From Chloroflexota bacterium (lineage in GTDB: Bacteria > Chloroflexota > Anaerolineae > Promineifilales > Promineifilaceae), in assembly GCA_024275635.1 (NCBI GenBank), contig JAJRYT010000209.1:1-36636 (forward strand): 36,636 bases of DNA. Direction: 5' to 3'. Position 1 is the stretch's first letter, and the number at the start of each line of letters is the position of its first letter. The notes under the pieces are model-generated. The model had not been told where the DNA came from, searched no databases, and saw only the letters and a program-made list of their open reading frames with translations. This document shows, piece after piece, positions 8,105-15,695 of this stretch. A program made the translations under genes and the position numbers.

Positions 8105-9430
8105 ATGACGAACTGGAAAAAGCGATTATTCTATAGTCCCGCTGATGATCGCAGCCGGATGCGGGCCGTTGCCAACAACCTGATTTTGCATCTGCATCCC
8201 ACCAAAGTTCCTGCGCCGGCCTTGAAATGGACATACACCTGGGGGCTGGGCGGCATTTCGGCCCTGTTGGCGCTCTTGCAAATACTCACCGGCGTCCTAC
8301 TCATGTTCCGCTACGACGCCAGCGTGGAACGCGCCTACACCAGCATCCAAACGATAGAAACGCAGGTTTTATTTGGCTCTCTCGTGCGGGGATTGCACCA
8401 TTGGTCGGCCAATTTGCTGATTGTGACCGCTTTTTTGCACCTGATTCGCGTCTTTCTCACTGGCGGGTTCAAAAAGGGACGGGCAACAAACTGGCTGATT
8501 GGCATTGGCTTGCTGCTGTTGGTGATGACGTTTAACTTCACCGGCTATTTGCTCCCCTGGGACCAACTGGCGTTTTGGGCTATTACCGTGGGGACAAGTT
8601 TATTGAGTTATTTACCAGCGGCGGGAACGGCCGTTGCCAATTTCCTGCTCGCCGGGCCAGAGGTCGGACAGGGGGCGCTGCGCAACTTTTACGCCATCCA
8701 CGTCGCCGTCTTGCCCGCGCTGCTGATCATCATGATGTCCTACCACTTCTGGAAAGTACGCAAAGATGGCGGTATCTCCCAGCCCAATCCCCCGGCACGC
8801 AGCCGGGTCACGCGGCTGACGACTATCCCTCACCTGGTGCAAATCGAATTTACGGCCGCCGTTGTTCTGCTCACGAGTCTTGTTGTGTGGGCGATGCTGG
8901 TTCCGGCCCCGCTGGAGGCCTTAGCGAACCCCAACCATCCCCCCAACCCGGCCAAAGCCGCCTGGTACTTTATGGGCTTGCAAGAACTGCTGCTGCACAT
9001 GCACCCGCTGGCGGCCATGATGCTGCCCGGCGCGGCGCTGACCGCCATCGCCGCCATTCCGCTTTGGGATAAACGGGAAGAAGATATTGGCGTTTATTTT
9101 CGCTCGCAGAAGGGGGGGATAACGGCCGTTACCGCCGCCATCCTCGCCATTGCCCTCATCCCCATCCTGGTCATCGTAGACGAACTATGGCTGGATTTAC
9201 CCGCCCTCATGCCCGCGCTGCCCATCCTCATCGCCAACGGGCTGATTCCTCTGCTCTTGAGCCTGGGTGGATTGGCCGCCATCTACTTCCTGTTCCGCGT
9301 CATCGGGCGCGCCAACCGGGGCGAAGCGACCGTTGGCTTATTCACTTTCCTCATCGTCAGTCTCATCATGTTAACCAACGTCGGCGTCTTTTTTCGCGGC
9401 GCAAACATGGCGTTGGTCATGCCATTTTGA
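8105..9430 (+). CDS. Cytochrome b of a bc-type quinol oxidoreductase complex
   Basis: 441 residues, integral membrane. It carries the two b hemes and both quinone sites of the complex that passes electrons from quinol to the Rieske protein and cytochrome c. Heme-ligand regions are seen at RGLHHWSANLLIV with FLHLIRVF in the second helix, and at NFYAIHVAVLP with MMSYHFWK in the fourth. The Qo loop of mitochondrial enzymes (PEWY) is replaced by PAKAAWYFMGLQELL, as in b6-like and many bacterial forms. N- and C-terminal parts are fused in one chain with additional C-terminal helices. I chose the ATG at 8105 because GGAG lies eight bases upstream; an upstream ATG at 8081 is too close to its purine run. 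Confidence 0.93.
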   Translation: MTNWKKRLFYSPADDRSRMRAVANNLILHLHPTKVPAPALKWTYTWGLGGISALLALLQILTGVLLMFRYDASVERAYTSIQTIETQVLFGSLVRGLHHWSANLLIVTAFLHLIRVFLTGGFKKGRATNWLIGIGLLLLVMTFNFTGYLLPWDQLAFWAITVGTSLLSYLPAAGTAVANFLLAGPEVGQGALRNFYAIHVAVLPALLIIMMSYHFWKVRKDGGISQPNPPARSRVTRLTTIPHLVQIEFTAAVVLLTSLVVWAMLVPAPLEALANPNHPPNPAKAAWYFMGLQELLLHMHPLAAMMLPGAALTAIAAIPLWDKREEDIGVYFRSQKGGITAVTAAILAIALIPILVIVDELWLDLPALMPALPILIANGLIPLLLSLGGLAAIYFLFRVIGRANRGEATVGLFTFLIVSLIMLTNVGVFFRGANMALVMPF

Positions 9431-9437
9431 GGGATGA

Positions 9438-9480
9438 GAGAGCGAGAGACTACGAGACTACCTGACTATTCGACTAAAAA
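9438..9480. repeat. Degenerate 8-bp-period array after the cytochrome b gene
   Basis: GACT recurs exactly every 8 bp (9448, 9456, 9464, 9472) in a purine-rich stretch that starts a few bases after the cytochrome b stop. It is one of seven 7/8-bp-period arrays in the window. Confidence 0.5.
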
Positions 9481-9493
9481 CTGGAAACCAAAC

Positions 9494-9985
9494 ATGTCGC
9501 AACAAAACAATACTTTACCCATGAACCGGCGCGATTTTTTGAAAATGGGCGCCACCGCGTTGAGCCTGCTGGCCGCTTTGGAAGTTGGCGGCGCCAGCCT
9601 GATGTTTATGCAGCCACGCCGCCTGGATGGGGTGTTTGGCGGCGTGGTCACGGCCGGCCCGGCCGACAGTTTTCCGCCCGGCAGTGTGACTCATTTCCCG
9701 GACGGCCGTTTCTACCTCATTCGCGCCGCCGACGGCGGATTTCTGGCCGTCTACCAGCGCTGCACCCACCTGGGCTGCACTGTCAACTGGGAAGCCGACC
9801 AAAACCGCTTCTTTTGTCCCTGCCACGCTTCCGCCTTCGACATGCTCGGCAGCGTCGCCAACCCGCCCGCGCCGCGCGCCCTCGACCTGTTCCCCGTGTC
9901 CATCACCGATGGCAGTGTGGTTGTCAATACGGCCGATATTCAAACCCGCGATGAATTTACACCGGCGCAACTGGCTTATGCATAG
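9494..9985 (+). CDS. Rieske 2Fe-2S protein of the bc complex, Tat-exported
   Basis: 163 residues. The N-terminus has a twin-arginine signal (NRRDFLKMGA, residues 11-20) followed by a hydrophobic stretch that also serves as membrane anchor, so the folded protein faces outside. The Rieske cluster ligands are Cys90 and His92 in CTHLGC and Cys108 and His111 in CPCH; Cys95 and Cys110 form the usual disulfide. Start at 9494; a second in-frame ATG at 9521, just before the RR motif, is possible and neither has a strong ribosome site. It lies 63 bp after cytochrome b and 52 bp before the triheme cytochrome. Confidence 0.95.
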   Translation: MSQQNNTLPMNRRDFLKMGATALSLLAALEVGGASLMFMQPRRLDGVFGGVVTAGPADSFPPGSVTHFPDGRFYLIRAADGGFLAVYQRCTHLGCTVNWEADQNRFFCPCHASAFDMLGSVANPPAPRALDLFPVSITDGSVVVNTADIQTRDEFTPAQLAYA

Positions 9986-9988
9986 ATG

Positions 9989-10024
9989 TTATTTCCCCGG
10001 AAACCGGCGTTTCCGGGGAAATAA
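9989..10024. repeat. Perfect 16-bp-stem hairpin between Rieske and cytochrome c genes
   Basis: Arm TTATTTCCCCGGAAAC and its exact complement around a 4-nt loop, starting four bases after the Rieske stop and ending just before the next Shine-Dalgarno. It lacks a T-tract, so it may set mRNA stability or stoichiometry. A second copy of the same stem is at 29509-29541. Confidence 0.75.
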
Positions 10025-10037
10025 TCGGAGAACCACA

Positions 10038-11177
10038 ATGAACAAATACACCTTTACTACCGTTCTAACCCTACTTCTGCTCGTCCTCATCCTGCCCGTT
10101 TATGCCTACCTGGAACCCTTCCGCATGGCCCAAGACCAGGCCGACTTGCGCCAGGAGTTTGTAGCGGATGCGGCCGTTATCTACGTGCAAAACTGTGCCG
10201 TTTGTCATGGCGCATCCGGCGCGGGCATCGGCGCGACCCCCACCCTTAACAACCCCGGCCTGCGCGAAGCGGATTATGATTTCCTCTACAAGACCATCGC
10301 CCGCGGCCGCTACGATACCATCATGACCGGCTGGCACACGGAGGAAGGCGGTATTCTCAATGATTATCAGATTGATGAACTCATCGCTTTGATTCGGTAC
10401 GTGGATTGGGATTTAGTGGGCGAATTGGCCGCCGTCCAGGGTCTAATCCCGCCCACTTTACCTGTGCCGGCAGTAGATGTGACATTGTTGGCGGACGTGA
10501 CCGCGCTTGACCCGCAGGGAGCGGTATGGGCAGCGGGGATGCAGCTTTTTGCCAACAATTGCGCCATCTGTCATGGCGTTAATGGAGAAGGGTCTGACCT
10601 GGGTGCGCCGCTGAATACGCCAGAGGTACGGGCAAAGGAAACGGCCGTACTTGTCAACACCATCACCAACGGCGTCCCCGGCAGCGCTATGGTCGCCTGG
10701 GATAATGCCTTGCAGCCGGACAAGATTGAGGCCATCGCTGCCTTCCTGCACAATTGGGACGCCATCGCCGCACAAGGCCTGGCGCTAATGCCGCCGGAGC
10801 CCGTGCAGATTGATTTGGACAACCCGCAAGACGTGTTGGCACTGGGTGAACGCATCTTTACCGCCACCTGCACCGCCTGTCACGGCGATAACGGCAGCGG
10901 CGGGATTGGCCCGGCGTTGAACAGCCAGCAAGCGCTGACCAGCCGCAGCGATGCCCAAATTTTGAACACCATCATCAACGGCGGCCATCGCCCCAACTCG
11001 CCTATGCCTGCTTTTGGCGACCGCTTTACCAGCGTTGAACTACAGGCGTTGGTGGCCTACATCCGCGCCTGGGAACCTACAGCGCCTATCGTTGAAAATC
11101 CGCGCGGGACAGCCCAGGGGGGCGGCCCGCCCTGGCTGCGCGCCACATCGGACGGGGCGCCGGCTCAAAATCAGTAA
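10038..11177 (+). CDS. Triheme c-type cytochrome of the bc complex
   Basis: 379 residues, anchored outside the membrane by an N-terminal helix (about 7-24). Three covalent heme sites are explicit: CAVCH at 53-57, CAICH at 175-179 and CTACH at 278-282, each in a separate class I cytochrome c domain of about 100 residues with GxGxxG-type and Met-ligand-like regions. As the third gene after cytochrome b and Rieske it is the likely cytochrome c subunit, replacing cytochrome c1 and perhaps a mobile carrier. ATG at 10038 with CGGAG seven bases upstream; an in-frame start upstream would overlap the Rieske gene. The C-terminal tail (RGTAQGGGPPW onward) looks disordered. Confidence 0.93.
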   Translation: MNKYTFTTVLTLLLLVLILPVYAYLEPFRMAQDQADLRQEFVADAAVIYVQNCAVCHGASGAGIGATPTLNNPGLREADYDFLYKTIARGRYDTIMTGWHTEEGGILNDYQIDELIALIRYVDWDLVGELAAVQGLIPPTLPVPAVDVTLLADVTALDPQGAVWAAGMQLFANNCAICHGVNGEGSDLGAPLNTPEVRAKETAVLVNTITNGVPGSAMVAWDNALQPDKIEAIAAFLHNWDAIAAQGLALMPPEPVQIDLDNPQDVLALGERIFTATCTACHGDNGSGGIGPALNSQQALTSRSDAQILNTIINGGHRPNSPMPAFGDRFTSVELQALVAYIRAWEPTAPIVENPRGTAQGGGPPWLRATSDGAPAQNQ

Positions 11178-11228
11178 TCACACGGGCCGCAATCCCCAAA
11201 TTCCTTAATTACGGCTACAATTGGGGTT

Positions 11229-11888
11229 ATGCAAGCGAATTACAAACAACGATTACGATTGACTTTCAGCAAAACGGGGGCGACGCGCTATATCGGCCAT
11301 TTGGATCTGGCGCGGGCGTTGGAACGGGCGTTGAATCGCGCCCGGATTCCGATGGCTTACTCGCAGGGGTTTAACCGGCGGCCGCGTATGCAGTTGGCCG
11401 CCGCGCTGCCGCTGGGTTTTACCAGTGAATGTGAACTGGCCGATATCTGGTTGGTGGAAACGTTAGAGCCGGCGCAGGCGCGGCGGCAGTTAATGGCTAA
11501 AATGGCTCCGGGACTCATCGTTCACCAGATTGAAGAGATTCCCCTGTCAGCGCCGAATTTGCAAACGATTACGGCCGCTTCCACCTACATGGTTACATTG
11601 CTTGATCCGGTGGATACGGCCGTTCTCCAACAGCGCCTCAATGATCTGCTGGCCGCCGAGACAGTTATCCGCGTGCGGGCGCGCGGCAAGAAGCGAAAAG
11701 AGTACGATTTGCGCCCCCTGATTTTGGATTTATCTTTGGTGGACCCAGCTGCTGCCCCGGTGCAAATCGCCATGCGGCTGGCGCTGAGCCAGGGCGCTGC
11801 CGGCCGCCCCGATGAGGCGCTGCTGGCCCTGGAACTGGACCCGCTGGCGGCCCGGATTCACCGCACGGCGATTATTTTGCATGCGTAG
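11229..11888 (+). CDS. DUF2344 / TIGR03936-family protein
   Basis: 219 residues. Diagnostic N-terminal sequence: RLTFSKTGATRYIGHLDLA, then RALNRARIPMAYSQGFNRRP and LPLGFTSECELADIWL. In many bacteria this domain is fused to or encoded next to a B12-binding radical SAM protein; here it stands alone and no radical SAM gene is in the window. Its biochemical role is not established, and I cannot infer one. It overlaps the next gene by 8 bp (start at 11881), suggesting co-expression. Confidence 0.85.
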   Translation: MQANYKQRLRLTFSKTGATRYIGHLDLARALERALNRARIPMAYSQGFNRRPRMQLAAALPLGFTSECELADIWLVETLEPAQARRQLMAKMAPGLIVHQIEEIPLSAPNLQTITAASTYMVTLLDPVDTAVLQQRLNDLLAAETVIRVRARGKKRKEYDLRPLILDLSLVDPAAAPVQIAMRLALSQGAAGRPDEALLALELDPLAARIHRTAIILHA

Positions 11889-12738
11889 CTTTTGGTTGCT
11901 GGCTGTGGGTGTTTGGCTGCTGGCAAGCTGTCGAACGCCCGCTGTCCCGCCGCCTGTTATTACCCCGTCGCCCCTGCCCCTCATCACCCCTACGCCTTCA
12001 CCCGCTCCCCCCATCACGCCATCACCCGCCTCCCTCACCACTCCCACGCCGCTGCCCGATACCGGCTGGCAGTTGCTCCAGCCCGGATTAGAACGGCGGG
12101 TGATTAATTTAACGGATGAAGCGGAACGGCCGTTTGAAGGCATCTACCTCTTGCGGCTGGAACCGGCCTTATTTGATTTTCGCATCGGGTATCACCCTGG
12201 CCAGCCGCAAAGTTTGGCCGCCTGGCAGGCTGAAACCGGCGCGCTCATCGTCGTCAACGGCGGCTTTTTTACGGAAACGTATGAGGCAACTGGGTTGGTG
12301 GTCGTGGATGGGCAGACAAGCGGCGTCAGCTACGGTGATTTTGCCGGAATGCTGGCGATTACGGCTGACTCGGTGGCGCTGCGCTGGTTGGCGGAACGGC
12401 CGTATTCCCCCACCGAACCCCTGCAATACGCTCTCCAATCCTTCCCCGTCCTGGTCAAACCGGGCGGGCAGTTAGGTTTTCTCGATGAGGATAGCAATTC
12501 GGCGCGGCGGACGGTAGTGGGGATGGATGTGAACGGCCGTCTCCTCCTCATCCTTTCGCGACGGGGCAACTTTACCCTGCACCAGATCAGCGCCTGGCTC
12601 GCCGCCTCCGACCTCAATCTGGACATCGCTCTCAACCTGGACGGCGGCCCCTCCAGCGGACTCCTCCTGGCCAATCCACAGGAAAACCTGTCGTCCTTTG
12701 CCAGCCTGCCTTCTGTTATCATCATCTTCTCGCGTTAA
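11881..12738 (+). CDS. Lipoprotein with phosphodiester glycosidase (NAGPA-like) domain
   Basis: 285 residues from the ATG at 11881. A lipoprotein signal (MRSFWLLAVGVWLLASC) puts the lipidated Cys near residue 18. A Pro/Thr/Ser-rich linker of about 40 residues full of TPSP and ITPSP units follows. The NAGPA/DUF2233 domain (about 60-285) shows VVNGGFF, VVGMDVNGRLLLIL and ALNLDGGPSSGLLL, the three family hallmarks. The family includes the enzyme that uncovers mannose-6-phosphate; bacterial members are thought to act on exopolysaccharide or wall phosphodiesters. The start overlaps the end of the DUF2344 gene. It is convergent with the His-rich gene. Confidence 0.87.
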   Translation: MRSFWLLAVGVWLLASCRTPAVPPPVITPSPLPLITPTPSPAPPITPSPASLTTPTPLPDTGWQLLQPGLERRVINLTDEAERPFEGIYLLRLEPALFDFRIGYHPGQPQSLAAWQAETGALIVVNGGFFTETYEATGLVVVDGQTSGVSYGDFAGMLAITADSVALRWLAERPYSPTEPLQYALQSFPVLVKPGGQLGFLDEDSNSARRTVVGMDVNGRLLLILSRRGNFTLHQISAWLAASDLNLDIALNLDGGPSSGLLLANPQENLSSFASLPSVIIIFSR

Positions 12739-12745
12739 AAACAAA

Positions 12746-12774
12746 AAGCCGGGGCTTGTTTTACACCCCGGCTT
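12746..12774 (-). terminator. Rho-independent terminator between convergent genes
   Basis: A 9-bp perfect GC-rich stem (AAGCCGGGG, 12746-12754 with 12766-12774). On the minus strand the stem is followed by a T-rich run, so it mainly terminates the His-rich gene; it may also stop the plus-strand lipoprotein transcript. Confidence 0.85.
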
Positions 12775-12795
12775 GCCTGTCCAATGATGGCCGAT

Positions 12796-13089
12796 TTAAG
12801 CTTCTTTGGGTGATTTTTCCGGGCCGACGGTGAATTCATCGTCATCGTCTTCCTCGAACTCATCCCACCAGCCGCCCCAGGGGGCAAAGCCATGCCCGTG
12901 GCGGTGCATACGACGACCATGACGGCCGTGGCGACGATGCCTGTGCATACCTGGACCACAACCCATCATACCTGGGCCAAACCCAATCTGGCGGATGCGT
13001 TCCTTGTCGCCTGTCACTTCTACGCGAAATCCATCTTCTGTTTCAATAAAACGTACTTCGTGAATTACTTTTTCAGTCACTTTGTTCAA
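12796..13089 (-). CDS. Small His-rich protein next to a PadR regulator
   Basis: 97 residues, function unknown. The N-terminal 35 residues look folded (VIHEVRFIETEDGFRVEVTG). Residues about 36-70 are a His/Arg/Gly/Met-rich stretch (MHRHRRHGRHGRR and more) and the tail is very acidic (EFEEDDDDEF). The His and Asp clusters suggest metal binding, but that is inference. The start is probably TTG at 13089, with AGGAG only about three bases upstream; a GTG four codons in has a long 12-base spacing. It follows the PadR gene on the same strand by 98 bp, so it is a likely target of that regulator. Confidence 0.65.
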   Translation of the reverse strand: MNKVTEKVIHEVRFIETEDGFRVEVTGDKERIRQIGFGPGMMGCGPGMHRHRRHGRHGRRMHRHGHGFAPWGGWWDEFEEDDDDEFTVGPEKSPKEA

Positions 13090-13135
13090 TTACTCCTTTT
13101 TAGAGAGAGTGGAGATGGTTCATTAGAGACTACCT

Positions 13136-13163
13136 GAGTCTCCAATCGCCAGTTTCCAATCTC
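13136..13163. repeat. Heptad array downstream of the PadR gene
   Basis: Four 7-bp units in register: GAGTCTC, CAATCGC, CAGTTTC, CAATCTC. The same heptads occur at 17086-17130. It lies 24 bp past the PadR stop. Confidence 0.55.
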
Positions 13164-13187
13164 AAAAAAACTTTTACACTTAAAAAA

Positions 13188-13853
13188 TTACACTATTTCC
13201 GGCGGCTCGCTTTCACCGCCATTGAAGTTATGCGCCAACTGCTGCATCACTTCAATCGCTTCTTCCAGCTTAGGCCGCACAATGGCGATGAGCCGGGATA
13301 ATTCCTGCTCTCCAGTTTCGGTGAGATGATAAATGCGTACGGTTCGTTTGCGCGGATCTTCCCACTCGCCGGAAATCAATCCCTGCGTTTCCAACATGGT
13401 CATCAAAGGGTAAATCGCGCCCGGGTTGGCCATCCATTGGCCTTTGGTCGCCGCGGCGATATGTTCCATAACTTCGTTGCCGTAACGGGGTTTTTCGGTA
13501 AGCATCTGCAAGACCAGCAGGGGCAGCAGCCCGCCGCCTTTACTCAAGATGCTGGCAACGAAAGGATTGAAATCATCCTTGCCCTGCCGCCAGGGATTGA
13601 ACCGCCGTCCGCTAAAAGCCCAGTGGTCTTCAGGCCAATCGCCCATGAAGTCATGGAAGAATTGACGCCAGTGGCGGGCTTGTTTTCGCGGCGGAAAGGA
13701 GGGCGGGCCATGCTGATGGCGGCCATGCGGTCCTGGCGGTGGGTCGCCCATTTCTTCCCATAATCTACGACGCTCTTGCCGCCAGGCGCGCCAAAAATCT
13801 GTTTGTTCTCGCCGAGACGACCGTTTTGGTTTTTCACGTTTTTCGTCACTCAC
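13188..13853 (-). CDS. PadR-family regulator with His/Pro-rich N-terminal extension
   Basis: 221 residues from a GTG at 13853 that has GGAG about seven bases upstream; a TTG 27 bases further up lacks a site. The first 100 residues are a charged, His/Pro-rich extension (for example GPHGRHQHGPPSF) not typical of PadR. The C-terminal part (about 105-215) is a PadR winged helix: LLPLLVLQMLTEKPRYGNEV, NPGAIYPLMTMLETQGLI, then a RTVRIYHLTETGEQEL wing. PadR proteins are cytoplasmic repressors released by small ligands. The perfect palindrome 37 bp upstream of the start is the probable operator, so the regulator likely controls itself and the downstream His-rich gene. Confidence 0.88.
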   Translation of the reverse strand: MSDEKREKPKRSSRREQTDFWRAWRQERRRLWEEMGDPPPGPHGRHQHGPPSFPPRKQARHWRQFFHDFMGDWPEDHWAFSGRRFNPWRQGKDDFNPFVASILSKGGGLLPLLVLQMLTEKPRYGNEVMEHIAAATKGQWMANPGAIYPLMTMLETQGLISGEWEDPRKRTVRIYHLTETGEQELSRLIAIVRPKLEEAIEVMQQLAHNFNGGESEPPEIV

Positions 13854-13889
13854 ATATTCACTCCAGTTTGCAGATTTCAATCATTACTC

Positions 13890-13923
13890 AATCTAACTAT
13901 ATTGAATTCAATATAGTTAGATT
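13890..13923. promoter_or_regulatory. 34-bp perfect palindromic operator of the PadR unit
   Basis: Every base from 13890 to 13906 is complementary to 13923 back to 13907, centred on GAATTC, with half-site AATCTAACTATATTGAA. It lies 37 bp upstream of the chosen GTG start, where the promoter should be. Perfect symmetry of this length is typical of a homodimer operator. Confidence 0.75.
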
Positions 13924-13984
13924 ATAAAAAGAAAACGACCGTTGTCAAGGGGGAACGGCCGTTCTTACACAATTCTGATAAAAA

Positions 13985-14671
13985 CTAATTGGCTAACGCT
14001 TGCTCAATCGCGCCGGTCATCCCCTCATAACTGGGAAAAGCCGCCTGTCCATTAACGAAAAAACTGGGCGTCCCCCTGGCCCCAGCATCGACGGCCGCTC
14101 GCTGGTCGCGGGCCACATAATCCCGGTATTTACCTGAATCCAGACAACTGTCGAAGCTTTCTTGATTCAGGCCAATCGCGGCGGCGTATGATTTAAGCTG
14201 CGATACACTCAACGCATTTTGCGGGGTCTGCTCATAAATATAATCGTGATACTGCCAAAAAGCGCCCTGCTCGGCGGCGCACTGGCCGGCTTCGGCCGCT
14301 TTGGGCGACTGCGCGGTGATGACCGGAAAATGGCGAAATTCAAAGCTGATCTGGTCTCCGTAAGCCGCCTGGAGCTGGGTCTTAATGCCCGCACTGTGCC
14401 AGGCGCGGCAGGACGGGCAGCCAAAATCGCCAAATTCGACAATTTTCACTGGCGCATCGGCCGGGCCTTCCAGGTTGGGCAGCGTGGCGGCAACGACCTC
14501 GTCCACCGGCACGCGGCCGACATTGCGCCAGGCCACGATCCCGCCAAATGTAAGTAGGACAATCACAACAATCCCTATCACCCGTATCTGTTTCATGCGG
14601 ACGGCCCGGGCGCGTTCGGTCTGCCGTTTTTGTTTCAAGCTGTTTCGTGTATTTGCTTTCCGTTTGGCCAT
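13985..14671 (-). CDS. DsbA-like thioredoxin-fold oxidoreductase, membrane anchored
   Basis: 228 residues. After a very basic cytosolic N-terminus (1-28) a single helix (about 30-48) anchors the protein. The outer domain is a DsbA/thioredoxin_4 fold with active site Cys85-Pro-Ser-Cys88 in EFGDFGCPSCRAWH and the cis-Pro loop RGTPSFFVNG. Members form or isomerise disulfides in exported proteins. Two further cysteines (in AGQCAAEQG and DSCLDSG) may form a structural pair. I chose the ATG at 14671, which has GGAGG four bases upstream; a GTG five codons earlier overlaps that site. No DsbB or VKOR partner is in view. Confidence 0.9.
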   Translation of the reverse strand: MAKRKANTRNSLKQKRQTERARAVRMKQIRVIGIVVIVLLTFGGIVAWRNVGRVPVDEVVAATLPNLEGPADAPVKIVEFGDFGCPSCRAWHSAGIKTQLQAAYGDQISFEFRHFPVITAQSPKAAEAGQCAAEQGAFWQYHDYIYEQTPQNALSVSQLKSYAAAIGLNQESFDSCLDSGKYRDYVARDQRAAVDAGARGTPSFFVNGQAAFPSYEGMTGAIEQALAN

Positions 14672-14830
14672 ACATCCTCCAATCACTACATTTTATCGGA
14701 GGCATGGTAACACGGCTGTTTCCTCCAAACTGTAACGCCGCTCACTCAAGAAAGAGGAACACGGAGAACGCAGAGAAGGCATAGAGTTTTACAGAGAAGC
14801 TATTTTCTCCCTCTCTCTGTGTAACAAAAA

Positions 14831-14854
14831 AGGACACCCACAACCGGATGTCCT
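14831..14854 (-). terminator. Rho-independent terminator of tRNA-Ser
   Basis: On the minus strand, stem AGGACATCC...GGTGTCCT with one mismatch is followed directly by six T. It begins 8 bp after the tRNA 3' end. Confidence 0.85.
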
Positions 14855-14861
14855 CATTTAG

Positions 14862-14948
14862 CGGAGAGGGTGGGATTCGAACCCACGGTGACCTCACGGC
14901 CACAACGCTTTTCGAGAGCGCCCCGATCAACCACTCCGGCACCTCTCC
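14862..14948 (-). tRNA. tRNA-Ser (anticodon CGA)
   Basis: 87 nt with long variable arm, type II. Acceptor 5' GGAGAGG pairs with CCTCTCC; D-arm region GCCGGAGTGGTTGATCGGGG; anticodon loop CTCGAAA (anticodon CGA, reads UCG) on stem GCGCT/AGCGT; variable arm GGCCGTGAGGTCACC; T-loop GTTCGAATC. The 3' CCA is not encoded. Discriminator base G, as expected for serine. Confidence 0.96.
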
Positions 14949-14959
14949 AATTACCCATT

Positions 14960-15057
14960 TTTAATCTTTAATCTTTAATCATTGATGATTGATGATTGAT
15001 GATTGATGATTGATGATTGATGATTGATGATTGATGATTGATGATTGATGATTAAAG
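14960..15057. repeat. Heptad tandem array between tadA and tRNA-Ser
   Basis: Three copies of TTTAATC (14960-14980) run in register into ten perfect copies of ATTGATG (14981-15050), then ATTAAAG. The tadA stop codon at 15052-15054 lies in the last unit, so the array begins at the gene's 3' end and stops 12 bp short of the tRNA 5' end. Confidence 0.95.
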
Positions 15058-15561
15058 ATTATTTCCGCTTCTCGCGTAAACTGCGAAAAAGGTTTGCAAC
15101 AGTTCTGCCGCATTATTTTCCAAGATTCCGGGCATAATGTCAACCCGGTGGTTGAACCCTTCAGCGCGGAACACATCTACGATGGAGCCATCAGCCCCGA
15201 AACGGGTGTCTTTGGCCCCGTAAACCAGGCGCGGCAGGCGGGCCTGGATCATCGCCCCAGCGCACATGGGGCATGGCTCCAGCGTGCAGTAAAGGGTGAC
15301 GTCAATGAGCCGCCAGTTTTGCAAAAATTCGGCCGCTTTCCGCAAGGCAATCATCTCGGCATGGGCGGTGGGGTCATGACTATCCTCTTTGCGGTTGTAG
15401 CCGCACCCGATGACCTGCCCCTGCCAAACGGCCACCGCGCCTACCGGCACCTCGCCCAGATCGGCGGCCAACTGCGCCTGTGCCAATGCCAGCCGCATGT
15501 ACTGCTCGTGAACGGACGTTACGGCCACATCTTCTCCGTCAAACTCCAATTTCGCACTCAT
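15052..15561 (-). CDS. tadA: tRNA-specific adenosine deaminase
   Basis: 169 residues from the ATG at 15561; an upstream in-frame start is not needed for the fold. TadA converts A34 to inosine in tRNA-Arg(ACG). Zinc and catalytic residues are all present: His67-Ala-Glu69 (HAE; Glu69 is the proton shuttle) and PCPMC with Cys97 and Cys100. GEVPVGAV and the substrate-site GYNRKEDSHDPTAHAEM are typical of TadA rather than cytosine or guanine deaminases. It lies about 100 bp from tRNA-Ser on the same strand, separated by the heptad array. Confidence 0.95.
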   Translation of the reverse strand: MSAKLEFDGEDVAVTSVHEQYMRLALAQAQLAADLGEVPVGAVAVWQGQVIGCGYNRKEDSHDPTAHAEMIALRKAAEFLQNWRLIDVTLYCTLEPCPMCAGAMIQARLPRLVYGAKDTRFGADGSIVDVFRAEGFNHRVDIMPGILENNAAELLQTFFAVYARSGNNL

Positions 15562-15695
15562 GCCGTCATTATAACAACCCCATATCCCGGCTACCAACTT
15601 GTGCGTTACAAGACAGCCCATTTACCGTAAAATAGACGCTTGCAACCATCGAAGAGGGCGTTGCCTACATAAACAATATTTCACGGAGATAAACG

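Noticed and set aside
8081..8105. ATG at 8081 as the cytochrome b start
   Set aside because: The GGGAGGG run is only two bases away and belongs to the leader hairpin; the ATG at 8105 has a properly spaced GGAG.
12892..13137. An 81-codon plus-strand frame opposite the His-rich gene
   Set aside because: It has no ribosome site and no family features; the minus-strand gene has a terminator and regulator context.
14742..14942. A 66-codon frame reading MPEWLIGALSKSV
   Set aside because: This is the well-known translation of a tRNA-Ser gene; the tRNA is the real feature.
14960..15057. The ATTGATG array as a CRISPR
   Set aside because: Units are 7 bp with no spacers; no cas1/cas2 in the window. 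The Cas4-like genes are elsewhere and isolated.
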